Numbered from the stretch's first letter, positions 34,428 through 46,372 are shown. The stretch is 60,000 nt of DNA from Polytrichum commune (GCA_950295325.1 OX485807.1:38286440-38346439); one strand, 5' to 3'. Notes: generated by a model from the letters alone, not told the origin. Numbers and translations: made by a program.

Positions 34428-35082
34428 TAATCATCGCTTGCTCACAACGTTTAGTGTTATTTCTGCCACACGAGAAGAGGTTTTCAAAATAAAATGTGTA
34501 GATTGCGCCTTCTGTGTTTGTGTGTGGATTCTGACACCGGAAGCCTCGGGATTAATGAAGCAACTGGTAGTTGCAGGCCACTGTCCGGGGAGAACCGGCA
34601 GTTAATTGCAGATGAACCGGTGGAGTTTGAGAAATAACCGGTTGACGTTCGAGACTTCAAGAGAATTACCGATCATTTTAGAGGAATCTGTGGAGGAATA
34701 TACCTCCTCAAATGAATCAAAGCAAAACCGGAAGATGATGTCAACATGTAACATGCTGGATTTAGAATCACTAGGATCTTGACCAAAAACTTTCCGGGCA
34801 CCATTGTTGTAGATGATCTTGACCAATAAGCACATTAACATCGACTGTCATGAGGTGACACTAGTGGCCAAGTTGTTGGCCATAAGCGTAACCTAGAAGT
34901 GGCCTCTTAATAGGGTAAGTGACAACAATACACATGTGACACTAAACATCATAAACCATGTAGTTGTGTATAGCAACTCTAGCTGTCACAGGGGTTGTCC
35001 AATCGGATGGGAGGTTAGTGAGGATTGTGGGGGATTGGCTTAGTGGGATGTTGCCACATGGGTTGGTAAGACCCACTATGCC
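34428..35082. repeat. AACCGG-family segment, inverted copy
   Basis: About 34595-34830 is the reverse complement of the 32.7-32.9 kb segment (GATGAACCGGTGG, ATAACCGGTTGACG, TTTTAGAGGAATC, ACTAGGATCTTGACC). The rest is unique sequence with a family D1 end near 34915-34970. No gene. Confidence 0.55.
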
Positions 35083-35305
35083 AAATATGATATTTAGTGT
35101 GACTTACTGTTTGGAGTTACATGTTGCTATATCTTTTTTTGTTATTGATGTACTTTTTTTTACCAAGTAAAGATGTTAATGTTCTATAGTGTCCAAACAA
35201 CCAATTCGACCATGGTTGGTTAAAAAAAATGAGATGCACAGTAGACAGTTATAGCATTGCGTAATTCCAAATAGTGAGTCACACTAAATATCATATTTTG
35301 TGTAG
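35083..35305. mobile_element. Inverted-repeat MITE, family D1
   Basis: Left CCAAATATGATATTTAGTGT with the inverse at the right (ACACTAAATATCATATTTTG). The subterminal ACTTACTGTTTGGAGTTAC is matched by GTAATTCCAAATAGTGAGT. Relatives lie at 38860-39065, 39831 onward and 48275-48480. Confidence 0.65.
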
Positions 35306-35568
35306 CTCCATGCCACCGCCCTTTGTGTAGTGTTGGAAACCATGCTTCAAAAGAACACCGTATTGGGTATTGTGGAGACATGAGGTTGGAGGGACATCAA
35401 TTAGAGGTTCTTCTTAGAGGGAGTGGGGCATATGAGATTTCATGCGAGGGTAAACTGACCCTGCTCTATGGTGAGAAAATTTGAGGAAATGAGAGTTACG
35501 GTTCCGCAACCAATGGCTCCCTAGATTGTCTTCATCTACGCTACATATCTAAGACCGATGAAACAATG

Positions 35569-35760
35569 GTCAGCGACGACCCTAAACTACTGGATGATGG
35601 TGGAGAGATACCCAAATCTTAAGGAAGAGGTTAATGGTTCGATTCCTGGCTGTGAAATATCCTCTCTACTTGACAAAAACTTGCCAGGTGGTTAACTGCC
35701 TCTTGTGCTCTAGCGTTGGCATGTCGACCTTCTATCTCAAAAAAAAAAAAAAAAAAAAAA
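35569..35760 (+). mobile_element. tRNA-derived SINE with poly(A) tail and target duplication
   Basis: 192 bp. The head has an exact pol III B box GGTTCGATTCC at 35636-35646 and an A-box-like TGATGGTGGAGAG about 40 bp upstream. The 3' end is a run of about 22 A (to 35760). Flanks are CGATGAAACAATG (35556-35568) and CGATGAATCAATG (35761-35773), a 13-bp target duplication with one change. Together these mark target-primed retroposition of a SINE. The head matches the tandem array at 52101-52921. Confidence 0.88.
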
Positions 35761-35773
35761 CGATGAATCAATG

Positions 35774-36415
35774 AATCTTTGGTTAGTGGGACTATTGAGA
35801 TCCGATTGCGATTGTGTTGAGCATTTGTGTTTGTTTTGAAAGTTGGGTGGGAATATGGCCATTTGTTCAACCTAGATTATCATCCGATATTAAGAAATTG
35901 AAATTTGGGATGGCCTTGCTCTTTGATTATTGTAAAAGAGAGGAATGCGTGGAGGGGAGGGAGGGGGGGGGTCCATTTCATTTCATGCCCAAAGCACATG
36001 ACAACAATCGAGAGAGAGTACGGCGACTTTGAAAGTTTGAATTTGCAAAGGCGTATGGAATATTTGTAACTTTACTATACATCATGAGCACCCGTGACCT
36101 AAAACTTGCTTTGAAGACACACTATATGCAAGTATGTGCACAAGCATAAGTAGGGGTTTGATCGATTCATGGACATGCTTTTGGGAAGGTGGCCCTTGAT
36201 GTTAGAGTCTGGAAGGAAGGAAGGCGTATGGGATTCTGATTGAATGGTACTTAATTACGTCATATGAGGACCCCCCCCCCCCAACACACAAAAAAAAGGA
36301 CGCAACCTTGAGCAATGATATACAACACCAGCTAATTGATGCTTATTCTTGGAAAAAGGTACACTATGGGACCATCTGGAAAGTGAAGAAACGACCACAG
36401 TTCAGTGCAATAGGT
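35774..36415. other. Intergenic DNA with homopolymer runs
   Basis: G-run near 35960-35968 and C-run near 36271-36282. No gene recognised. Confidence 0.4.
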
Positions 36416-36790
36416 ACACTAAATAAGATACTTCATGTCACCACTTCTACTTCTCTTGCTCAATACTAGTTGTAAACCAACACTAAATGTGAACCCAACA
36501 TCATCATTTGTCATTCCTTGTACACTTTAAGGGGGATTCTAGGTTTACAATGGCGCAATTACTATCACTCACCAAGTGATTTTCCATCCAAATTTCAATC
36601 ATCCACAACAACGTTTCCATCACAAGTTGCGGACTCGAGAAGGTCGGGATTTGACCAACGGATGAACTCATCCATCCATCCATCCATCCATGACAATATT
36701 TGTTCACCTTATTCATAAGAAGTGTCATCGGAGAAGTTATTAACGTGACATAGAATAGCATATGACACTAAATATCATATTCCGTGTCAT
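36416..36790. mobile_element. Inverted-repeat MITE, family D2 copy 2 (reverse)
   Basis: Shares with 31194-31574, in reverse, the AAGTGATTTTCCATCC and ATTCATAAGAAGTGTCAT landmarks. It carries a short ATCC microsatellite near 36669-36690. Confidence 0.6.
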
Positions 36791-37081
36791 TAACTGCAGG
36801 CAAGTTGGTGAGTCGACAGTGAGATAATTTTCTTAACCAACAACATCTCACCCACTTTAGGTTTTAATCACGACCGCCTAGCTAGGGAAAAACACACACC
36901 CTAATTTCCCGATCTCAAGCTAGATTAACATTACCGGATGAGATTACATTATGTTGAAGCTTCGGTTGTAGCGGAATTCGAGATCGAAATGCCTAAGAAT
37001 AAGAGTGAGTTATAGAAAGAAAATTATTCAACAACTTTTAATCTAGGCTCGATTCGCGGAGGCGGAGATGCACGCATGCAC
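36791..37081. other. Intergenic DNA
   Basis: Short unique-looking stretch without recognised features. Confidence 0.4.
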
Positions 37082-37084
37082 TTA

Positions 37085-37656
37085 GGGCCGCTTTCACACT
37101 ATGTCCGTCGAAGTCGAGTGGCCGTAGGATTGAGTGGCCAAACTTTGTTGAGAGTCCAAAGAAATGGGCTCAAAATAGATAGCCAATGAAATATAAGAAT
37201 CGGAGCCTTCGGCTGGGCATAGTGTGAAGCCTCCAAAAGTCAAAGTCCAAAGTCCAAACCTTTGGCCATGAACTCCCACGGCCTCTCGACTTCGACAGCC
37301 ATAGTGTGAAGCCTCCAGAGGCCAAGCCCAAAGTCCAAACCCAAAGGAGCATCCCACTTTATTTCTTGTCCAAAACAACCCCTCCAATCTAACGGCCAAG
37401 ATCTTGTCAATGACTGATTTCTATATGAAAAAAAACCGACGGCCTCTCGACCATAGCTTGGGTTTCCATTCCCGCCCAACCCAAACTTTCTTTGAGAGTC
37501 CGTCGCCTTCTTCAGAAAGTAATAATTTTAAACGACAACAACCTCTGGACTTTGACCTTAGTGTGAAGGGTCGAGAGGCCAAACTCTTGGTTTCTTGCAA
37601 TATGATTGATGGAAATCGACGGCCTCTCAACCTTCGGCCATAGTGTGAAGCGCCCC
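37085..37656. mobile_element. PIF/Harbinger-like MITE, CACACTATGGCCG family copy 1
   Basis: Left GGGCCGCTTTCACACTATG, right end the inverted GCGCTTCACACTATGGCCG form. TTA flanks at 37082-37084 and 37657-37659. The GGCTTCACACTATGGC motif also recurs inside. Overlapping open frames on both strands are by-products of this repetitive composition. Confidence 0.75.
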
Positions 37657-38859
37657 TTAGTTTAGTTTTTGGGGTTGCAATGAAAAGGAGGGTAAGTGTG
37701 CATCCCGGTAATGGATGGACGAAGTTACATAGACCCTCAAACTCATTCATCCATAACATTCGGGCTCTCCAAATCGACGTGCTGAACAAAATAAAAACCC
37801 TAAACAGAGAGGAGAGTTTTCAACCTAGAAAAATGGAGAAACTTTACATGCAAGCGTACCTCTTATCCATCCGTGTAAGAGGCACACCCCTTTACAGGTT
37901 TGTGGTTGATTTTATCTCGATTGTTTCTCGGTACGGTTTATTCATGCTCTTTGAAGTCGGTTTCAACTTTCACACTCTATACGAACTTCAAGACGTCTTT
38001 GGTGGATGAATTAGAGGTGCACTTGTACACAAATGCTTTCATGTCACAACACAAAGACTAGCATGGTGACACATGGACAACGAGTAAGAGATATCCTACT
38101 CAAGGGGTTGAAGTAGACAACTATGTCACCCTCTCTCTCCCCCTAACATTGTTCTTTCATTTAGCCCCCCCCCCCCCCCCGCTCATCCAACTCCACATGT
38201 TTGTTCAAGAAAACATTGTATCAATTCTTGGTCCCTCCTCTCCTCGTCCACATTGGTAAAAATCCAAAAAATGCTCTCTTTTTCCTTCTCTCTCTCTCTC
38301 TAGTATCATTAATGTCCGTTTCCTTGTCTCTCCCTCCATATGATATTGGTATTAAAATCAGGAGACGCCAAAAAAAGGGAAGAAGAAAAAGCAACATTGA
38401 TGTTCTTGCACGAATGTGAATGTGAGCTCATTCTCCTTACATTGATCATGGTTGCCCATGGTGCAAGGTAAGGCATGTTACCGTGCTTTTATGGGGTTGA
38501 CAATTTCATGACATTCATGAGAACCAACCTTACGTTTTCCTTCCTTTCATGGATAAGTAACGACACACGAATCCCCCGCCTTTGCCCAAGTTTTGGCACT
38601 CGTTTCAAGTGAGTGGTTAGGAAAGAGACGTAGGTATGGTGAGCCTTCACATCTAAGAGTGCATTGTTTCTCCATGGCCATGCACGGTCCACCTCACACA
38701 TATTTGTTGGTGAGGTGAGGGATGGATTTTTTAGAGAGAGAGAGTACACCTTGCCGTGATTTGTGAGATTAAATTTATATAACATTTTTATTGCTTTGTT
38801 GTCCCATATTGGTAGAGACATGAGTTCTTTGCATTGTCTTTGATTTACTGCAAAGGGCC
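37657..38859. other. Intergenic DNA with C-run and CT-rich tracts
   Basis: C-run near 38165-38180 and CT-rich sequence near 38280-38305. An open frame at 37680-38009 has no recognisable motif. No gene is supported. Confidence 0.4.
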
Positions 38860-39065
38860 TACACCATTTATGGTATCTAGTGTCACTTACTATTTGGATT
38901 TACACAATGCTATACATATAATCAACAAAGATAAAGTAGGGTTTTTGGAAGATCACGAGACATTAGCGATTTTATCTAGTAAAAACTTGTATTCTAAGTA
39001 AACAATGATAACACATCGTAACTCTGAATAGTAAGTGACACGAAATACTATAAACGGTGTACACC
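38860..39065. mobile_element. Inverted-repeat MITE, family D1
   Basis: Left TACACCATTTATGGTATCTA with GTGTCACTTACTATTTGG, right end the inverse (GAATAGTAAGTGACACG ... GGTGTACACC). A second copy starts at 39827 beyond the inserted element, in direct orientation. Confidence 0.65.
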
Positions 39066-39069
39066 ATTT

Positions 39070-39826
39070 GGGGCCATTCACGGTTAGGGTACTACTTTTG
39101 GCCGTCTAACGGAAAACGGACTTTTTTGGATAACTTCACATGCTTGGTATGCTTAGATTTGTATTGTGAAGCATATTTTGGATCATACCTACATTTCATA
39201 CTCCATATCGAGTACACTAACAAAGTTAATTTAGAAGGAATAGGGTCATCTAAGACATCCTTTTGATTCCTTAAAGGACATTCAGGAGTGCTGTCTTAAT
39301 TGTTCACCTTAAGATCAAGGAATGAAAAGGACAACAAGAATCAATCGGAACGATCCCAAATTTTTTCCTCACACTCATCGTTCAAGTGTGTACCAATAGA
39401 ACCAAATATGTATTGAATAGCAATTGCCCAACTTTACATGTGGCACCAAACAAGTCCAAATATACATATAATCACGGCCACACGTAAAAGGAACGTCTAG
39501 TATTAGAATTGGACAAAAAAAATTATATGAATGGACACATGACACTTTTACCAAGGTACCAAGATACATAACAGGAAATAATTGACCACCAATGCACACC
39601 TAAATAGCAAAAAAATGCCACTGATGTGGCCTAGGGTTTAGGGTTTAGGGTTTAGGGTGATTATTAAATTTTAAAAAAAATTCTTGATAAAGCTTATGAA
39701 CTATCTACTTATTTGTGTAAAATTTATTGATCAAATAATAGTAAATCATGATAAAAACCAAGATCAATGCGACAAAGTCCTGAAGTCCTGTGTCCCGAAA
39801 GTAGTACCATGATTGTGAATGGCCCC
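39070..39826. mobile_element. TIR element carrying a telomere-like tract
   Basis: Left GGGGCCATTCACGGTTAGGG, right end the inverse of GGGGCCATTCACAATC. The subterminal GTACTACTTT is also inverted at GAAAGTAGTAC. ATTT flanks both ends (39066-39069 and 39827-39830). The 757-bp element lies exactly between two family D1 MITE sequences and contains TTTAGGG repeats at 39631-39659. Confidence 0.7.
39631..39659 (+). repeat. Interstitial TTTAGGG tract
   Basis: Just under four tandem copies of the Arabidopsis-type plant telomere unit, inside a transposon-like element. Confidence 0.9.
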
Positions 39827-39830
39827 ATTT

Positions 39831-40670
39831 AGGATATTTAGAGTCACTTACTATTCATAGTTACACAATACTATAACTATTGATTGAGAATGTAATGTTT
39901 AACCAAGCAAGGTCATTTATGTTCTATAATGTCCAAACAATCTATTCAACTTTTGTTAGTAAACCCGAAACTCTTGAGTAAGAAGTTAGTTATTGGTGAG
40001 GTGAGGTGAGGAATGTCTTTTTCATTAGCATGGTTTGATTCTTGGCCTCTGCATTTGGAGCCCAAAAATAAAAGAGTTATTATTATTATTAGTAGTAGTA
40101 GTAGTAGTTGAGATTGTAGGCCACACTAATAATGGTGAATCAACAATAAGAAACATTGAGGATAATATCATGGGTGCACACTATTCACCAATCCACACTA
40201 TATAATAGTGGAGGTCCAAAAAACAAATGATGAGGTCTCCTTCAAATTTTGTTCATTTTTCATGAACAAACAACTCGTTTGTGGAGCTCTTGTTCTCTTT
40301 CTAAATACACCAATGTCATCACCTAAGTCTTAGCCATTTGGTCGCATTGCCCATTCAAACATCTTATGCATACGTCTTCAAGAAACATTTCCATGTCAAA
40401 TGTTGATGTTTCCTCCATCAATTATTTCACTTAGAAAGTGAGTCTATGCTCTTTAGATTCACATCCTTGATATTGATCTTTCAATCTGTATCCTACCCAC
40501 AACTAGAAACGAACGAACGAGAGCATAGTGTGCGGTTGAAGATTTTAAGTGTAAGTTATGTTGCACACATTTTCATGCGTGAGGTGTATACTACGAGCCG
40601 CACTATAGGGACACGAAGAGTAAATCGCACTAAATCTTAGCACACTCAACCACTCACGTGAAACAATATA
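39831..40670. other. MITE D1 remnant, microsatellite, intergenic DNA
   Basis: 39831-39985 is a left part of family D1 (AGTCACTTACTATTCATAG, GTTCTATAATGTCC, ACTCTTGAGTAAGAAG). TTA/AGT triplet runs lie at 40077-40110. The rest is unique, with no gene. Confidence 0.5.
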
Positions 40671-41064
40671 CTACACTAGATACTACATTTAATGTCATAC
40701 GGTATTTTACGTGCCTATGGTAAACTTTTTCTCATGAATGAGTTCACAAGTATCGTCATTCCAACTTACTTTTCCTTCATCCAAATGCCAATTATTGATG
40801 AGACATTGGTATGTTTTGCATCCTAACCTTTACATAATGAACCATTGTCATAGCTGATTGAAATTCGGATGAAATGTCACTTAGTAAGTGACCATAATCA
40901 CAACATTGTAGAACTATAATCCCCAAATTGGTTTAATTCTTACAAGGAACGACAAACAACGTGAAGTCTACATTCGGTGTTGGTGACACTACACGGGCGA
41001 TTTGAAATTAGTATTGAGCAAGACAATTAGAATTGACGACACTAAGTACAATGTTTAGTGTACT
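40671..41064. mobile_element. Inverted-repeat MITE, family D2 copy 3
   Basis: Left CTACACTAGATACTACATTT, right ACAATGTTTAGTGTAC. Internal AAATGTCACTTAGTAAGTGA and ACAAGGAACGACAAAC are shared with 31194-31574. Confidence 0.65.
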
Positions 41065-41340
41065 TATTTGCCCATGATATTTACCATAGTCACTACAGTA
41101 GGTAACTCATGCATCGCACGCCACCTGACACTCTGACCTCGTACAGGCTACTGCACTCCGTTACTCTAAGAAATTAGCATGCTAAACACCATCTTGATGT
41201 GCTTTTCAAATCCCATAAGCCTTTTGGCTTCCCGGATCGAACAATCGATGTTCGTTTCATTTACGAGCTTGTGGATTTTATACGATGGTTTTTATTGCTT
41301 TGTTAGTTGCACCATATAAATAGATGGACATAGTTATCGC
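41065..41340. other. Intergenic DNA
   Basis: Nothing recognised. It ends in GTTATCGC, the target duplication of the next element. Confidence 0.4.
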
Positions 41341-42000
41341 CTATGTTCGGGGAAAACCGACGGCTAGATCATTATCAGCCGATGGATTTCCTCTCATGGC
41401 CGGTCCAAATTTCCAACCATCGGATGGCAATCCGACTGTAATTTCAATCCTCCGGCAATTAGCCGATGGACCAAAAAATGTCCCGGAAATGTAGCCGATT
41501 CTTCTTGTGAGTTACTGGATTTCAGCCGGAAGCATCCATAGCGCTATTTGTTTGGGGCATTTGATGATGCACTTGAGGAAGTACCCTAAACCTTAAACTT
41601 TTTGAATTATGCAACCTTTCCATGACCAAATCCAATTGCTTCTATGAAGAATTGGGGGACCCTTGGCCTTCAAGCGGTGAAGGCATTGCTAGGTTCAATT
41701 CCTGCCAAGGATATTAACTCTTCAAATTTAAAGTTTTGAACATGCCTTTCTTTTCACTTATTCAAGATTTTGTACTAAGAAATGAATTCTAATAACTTTT
41801 CATACATTTTTTAAACAATTAGTGTCGATATGAATTCCATTTAATCGGATATTGGCCAATGAAAATATGAAAATATAGGCAATTGGCCGATTGATTTTAC
41901 AAAAGACCGGCTCTTGCCGATGTAAATTGGAAAAAATCCAACCCTTCATAGCAACTACCGGCAATTAGCCACTAAGGCTTCAAAAACTTCCCGAACTCTG
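41341..42000 (-). mobile_element. hAT-type non-autonomous element, copy 2 (660 bp)
   Basis: Reverse complement of 22698-23357 along its whole length, with exactly the same length and scattered substitutions. Ends CTATGTTCGGG and CCGAACTCTG. Flanks GTTATCGC (41333-41340) and GCTATCGC (42001-42008) form an 8-bp target duplication with one change. Confidence 0.88.
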
Positions 42001-42619
42001 GCTATCGCCAAGGCCTTCAAGACGTTTACTGAAGCGAGTCGGTGGTCAATTTCCGTGAGTAAAAAAATTATTGTATTTATGTAGTTGGGTAATTTGAATG
42101 GCAAACTGAAGGATGACTGACCCTGTAAAAAGGGTCCATTATAAAGGCCGGTTCAGAGGTAAAATTTAGTGTACTCATCAGATGACTTCTGACTCGGCCT
42201 TCTTCATCTTTATTACTGTCTCCCCTTGAAGTACGGTAATTAAAAGAACCCTATTTTTAGCACAACCGTACACACTAGGCTGCCTGATCTTGACCCAAAC
42301 AAATAAACGGGGAGGTCCAACCGCTAAGTTAGTTACGGATGAGCCGGTCGAGTTCGAGAATTTAACGCGTTGAATTTCAAGGCTTCGGGGAAAATCGCGG
42401 ATCGTTCTAGAGGAATCTATGGAATATACCTTGAATGAATAAAAGGAAGAAAAAAATGAAAGAAGGAAGGAAGTCAACATTTAATTGGGTGGACTTTGGG
42501 AACACCACGATTTTGATCAATTGTGTTCAAAATCACCCCACACATCGGGTCGCCTAAAGGGCTTCAATGTCTGCATATTTTAGAATTATGAAATCTTGCA
42601 GTTAATTCTCCTCATATGG
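42001..42619. repeat. AACCGG-family segment, inverted copy
   Basis: About 42335-42535 matches 34595-34830 (GATGAGCCGGTCGAG, TCTAGAGGAATCTATGG, GGAACACCACGATTTTGATC). The rest is unique sequence with no gene. Confidence 0.5.
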
Positions 42620-42985
42620 GAAACACACAAATCGCATTGTAGAGCGTGGAGGTTTCTATTTTAAAGATAACCCACAACCCAAAACCCTACAAAATCACAT
42701 TGTATAACCTAGTGGATAACCCCACAACCCACAACCATAACAAAACACATTGTACAACGTAGTAGTTTCTACTTTAAGACAACCCACAACCCTACAAAAT
42801 CGTATTGTATAACATGGTAGTTTTTATTTTAAGATAACCCAAAACCCAAAATCCTACAAAATCGCATTGTATAACTTGGTAGTTTCTATTTTAAGACAAC
42901 CCACAACCCAAAACCATACAAAATCGTGTTGTATAACATGATAGTTTCTATTTTAAGGTAACCCACAACCCACAACCCTAAAGTG
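42620..42985. repeat. Tandem repeat, about 68-75-bp unit, five copies
   Basis: Landmarks recur in order: CACATTGTATAAC or variants, GTAGTTTCTATTTTAAG, then ACCCACAACCC blocks. The units have diverged by several substitutions each, so the array is older than those at 22.0 and 33.0 kb. Each unit is rich in telomere-like ACCC words, but not in TTTAGGG frame. Confidence 0.8.
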
Positions 42986-44794
42986 AAACGTATTGTGGGG
43001 TCAAAGATCCCAATTTAGTCTAACCGGACCCAGTTGAAATGAAGTAAAATCAAAGTTTGCCGGGGGGGGTTTAAAGGTAGATTTTTTGAATCAAAGGTGG
43101 TTCCACTATGCCCTCAATAACATTACTAAACAATTAGACGATTGTCTCTTTTCAAAGAAAAGAGATTGCGTTTGGAAAAAAACTTTGATGAATTATAGTT
43201 GCTTATCAAACACTCTACAGAGTTGTAGACAACTAGTGTGCTCCTTATAAATGGGGAATCATGGGATTCGAGACGAATTATGCTTGCCCGATACATGGTC
43301 CCATGGAATGAAGCCGAGGTTAGTGATGTTATGCTCTTTCATGACGTGTAAGTTGAGGGCCGTTTCGTTTCCATTGGAACCCACTACATTGGTTCAAGGC
43401 ATTGAAACAAATATAAAAACAACATATACGAAGGTTAGATGTTCACTCTTCCTTGACTTCCGCAAGTCTTCCAAAATTCTCTTTTTGTTGGCTTTTGGGT
43501 CCCTTTTCATATTTGACTAGCATTAGGTCTCAAGTTGGGCCGTACACAAGGTACGTGGGCCTTATGTACTCTCTCTCTTCTTAACCGGACACCTACATTT
43601 GAGTCATACATGGTAAGGCTTGTAGTTATAAAACAAACCTCATGAAGACATGTGGTTGAAAAAATTGGACTAAATGCTTAGAATATAGACTCAATACTTA
43701 ACAAAAATTGGGAGGGCATGTGTGATCACTTAAAATGTATTACGGTAGAAAAACGGAAATGGTAAATGACCACTATTTGGTGCATCAGACTAGGAGTAGA
43801 ATAATTCTTGTGTGGACCCAAAATGGCTAGTTGTAAAAGTGGTGGCTCATAAAGGATGCAATGATAGGTTAGATGCGGTGATTGGCTGGATAGGTTCATG
43901 TTGCACACCACTTGGGGTCATTTTTAGGCACCATTGAGGTAAGTATTATGTGTGCATTTGCATGCAGAGTATGATATTTTGATGCTCAAACCATGGAGAC
44001 TCTACTATACAAGTAGGGGGTTTGACTCAATTGCCTCTTTGGAAAAAATGTAACTCGTTATTTACATGGAATAAAATCACAAAAGACTTCATTTCATCAT
44101 CATTTCCTCTACTCCATCTATGAAAATATTGCACAAATTTCAAGTCATTGTTTCTAGCCAAATCAACTTATTTCCGTTATTTTCTGTATTTCTACCTTAT
44201 AGAAACTTAGCTTGACCTCTTGTAAAATCCGCATCTCAACTTCATTTGTAGAACTTTAAACTATGATATGTGTGATATGCAATTGCTAGCAACACCAAAA
44301 AGACATGTATTTAGTAGAGATTAAAGTGTGTGCTCAAAATTTATTAACCAATCTTGGTTCTATAGTCAACAACAATGAGGAGATCTACATGGCCATTCAA
44401 TGAGAAAGAGGATATCCACTTTGATAAACCAATCCACACATATAAGAGCTCCAAAAATTACGAGAACAATGACTATTGCATGATTAGGATTTGCTAATCA
44501 CCTTGCACTCATCATGTGTTCCATATACTACAAGAAGTGCAGACAAAGCTAAAACCATTCCTTTCGAAGGTAAAAAATTAACCTCAATGGATCCCTCTAG
44601 ACTACTTCAAGATCCTTGATGCTACGTATGGAGTCGAACCATCTAAGAAAAAGAAACATACATGTTATAATAGAACTGATTGCATTGTCACCTTGGGTAA
44701 CATTGGTGGAGACTCAACCCAAAGAGGTGGGTGTGTAGCCCTAATCAAATGTGGCCACGGGCATGAATTGGACTCGCTAAACACCTCACACTAA
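42986..44794. other. Intergenic DNA with family E fragment
   Basis: Fragments of the GATTTGGATTTGCTAATC family E occur at about 44280-44530. No gene was recognised. An 89-codon open frame near 43251 has no motif. Confidence 0.4.
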
Positions 44795-45386
44795 GGGCCG
44801 GTTCACACTATGGCCAAACTTCGAGAGGAGAAGCGTTTGGACCAATGTAAACGCAGAAATGTCCAATGTTCGTCCTCTCGGCCTTCACACTAGAGGCCGA
44901 AGTCCAAAGGACGTCGCCTCCAAAAGAGCCTAGGTGGCAGCACTTATAGGAAGTTATGGCACCAAGAGTTCGGCCTCTCGAGCAAAATTTGGGTCGAGCA
45001 TAATGCTCGACCCAAGCTTCCGTCGAGAAGCCGAACTTTTTTTTCATTAAAATATTCAATCATTGACAAGATCTTGACCATTAGATTGGAGGGGTTATTT
45101 TGAGCAAGGAATAAAGTGGGATGCTCCTTTGGGTTTGGACTTTGGGCTCGGCCTTTGGAGGCTTCACACTATGGCCGTCCAAGTCGATCGAGAGGCCGTG
45201 GGAGTTCATGGCCAAAGGTTAGGACTTTGGGCTTAGCCTTTGGAGGCTTCACACTATGCCCAGCCAAAGGCTCCACTTACTATATTTTATTGACTATTTT
45301 CAGCCCATTTCTTTGGACTCTCAACAAAGTTTGGCCACTCAATCCCACGGCCTCTCGACTTGGACGGCCATAGTGTGAACCGGCCC
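44795..45386. mobile_element. PIF/Harbinger-like MITE, CACACTATGGCCG family copy 2
   Basis: Left GGGCCGGTTCACACTATGG with a perfect inverse at the right, flanked by TAA at 44792-44794 and 45387-45389. 592 bp, with internal partial copies of the terminal motif. Non-autonomous. Confidence 0.85.
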
Positions 45387-46008
45387 TAATCCCGTGTTTC
45401 TTTCATATCCTACGAGATGTGGGTGCCAATAGAAAAGTGTCCATTTAAGAGCCGCTTATCTCAACTTCACGAGCCTCGGGAAGGAGAATCGAAGTCGGGG
45501 TCGATCTAACTTGGTACCAAATCGATGCCCCTTGATTTAGCATGCGTTGACCCCGAATTGACCAAGTATCTCCTCTTCTCACTCCCATGTTCTCGGTCGA
45601 GGGCTAACTAAGATTGGAAGCATATAAGGCGAGGCATATGAATTATGAGCACCGGAACAAGGAACGAAGACGTTCTCATGGATCCAACACACGATACTAG
45701 TGGGCAAGTCGCCCGCCCGCCACCCTTTTGTTGTTTCTTCTATCAATTATTGGCTTTGGACTTATATTGAAAGCTGACATTATATCCCACCATATGAACG
45801 CGTGCGCTTTTTGTTGCCGGTGTTGTGGATGTGGTGGTAAGCTTACACACGCTTAGTTCCAACACAACAATAATATGGACTCTTATCTTATACTTGAGTG
45901 GTATGTGGTTATGTGTGAATCTAAAAGGGACATTGAGAAGACATGCGTGTTTATAAGATACTGGATTACGTATTGGAAACATGCTAATCATTCTATAGTC
46001 ACTGGTCC
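45387..46008. other. Intergenic DNA
   Basis: A family E fragment lies near 45900-45960. It ends with TCACTGGTCC (45999-46008), the target duplication of the next element. No gene. Confidence 0.4.
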
Positions 46009-46372
46009 CCTAACATTACCCAACCCAATACTCTTAACTCTAGCGCGGAGTTCGATGCGGCTCCGATGCGGCTCCGGGGAGGTTCGGATGCCAGCTCCGG
46101 TGGGTCCATTTTTCTAGCCCTCCCTGTTTTGGCCCCTTGATGACTTTTTTGGTTTTTTTTTGTTAAATTTGGGTTCTACGGCCCCAAATTACTCTAGGAG
46201 GCCCCTAATGAGATCAAGTAAGGCCCCACCCAATCAAAAAAAATAGGGGGCAATTTTTGCCCCAACCCACCCGAACCCACCGGAGCTGGCATCCGAACCT
46301 CCCCGGAGCCGCATCAGAGCCGCATCAAACTCCGCGCCGGAGTTAAGAGTATTGGGTTGGGTAATGTTATCC
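46009..46372. mobile_element. TIR element with 10-bp target duplication (Mutator-like)
   Basis: Inverted termini of about 105 bp: left TAACATTACCCAACCCAATA, inverse at the right, running into GCGCGGAGTT and GATGCGGCTCCG-rich sequence. Flanked by TCACTGGTCC at 45999-46008 and 46373-46382. Length 364 bp, non-coding. A 9-11-bp duplication and long termini suggest the Mutator superfamily. Confidence 0.8.

Noticed and set aside
37094-37789. Overlapping minus-strand open frames rich in Trp, Gly and Phe
   Set aside because: They lie in a MITE whose terminal motif repeats internally. The same peptide pattern appears at 45116 in the other copy of the element.
42620-42985. CRISPR-like regularly spaced repeats
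   Set aside because: Units are contiguous with no unique spacers, and the genome is eukaryotic. The same holds for the 21-bp and 79-bp arrays.
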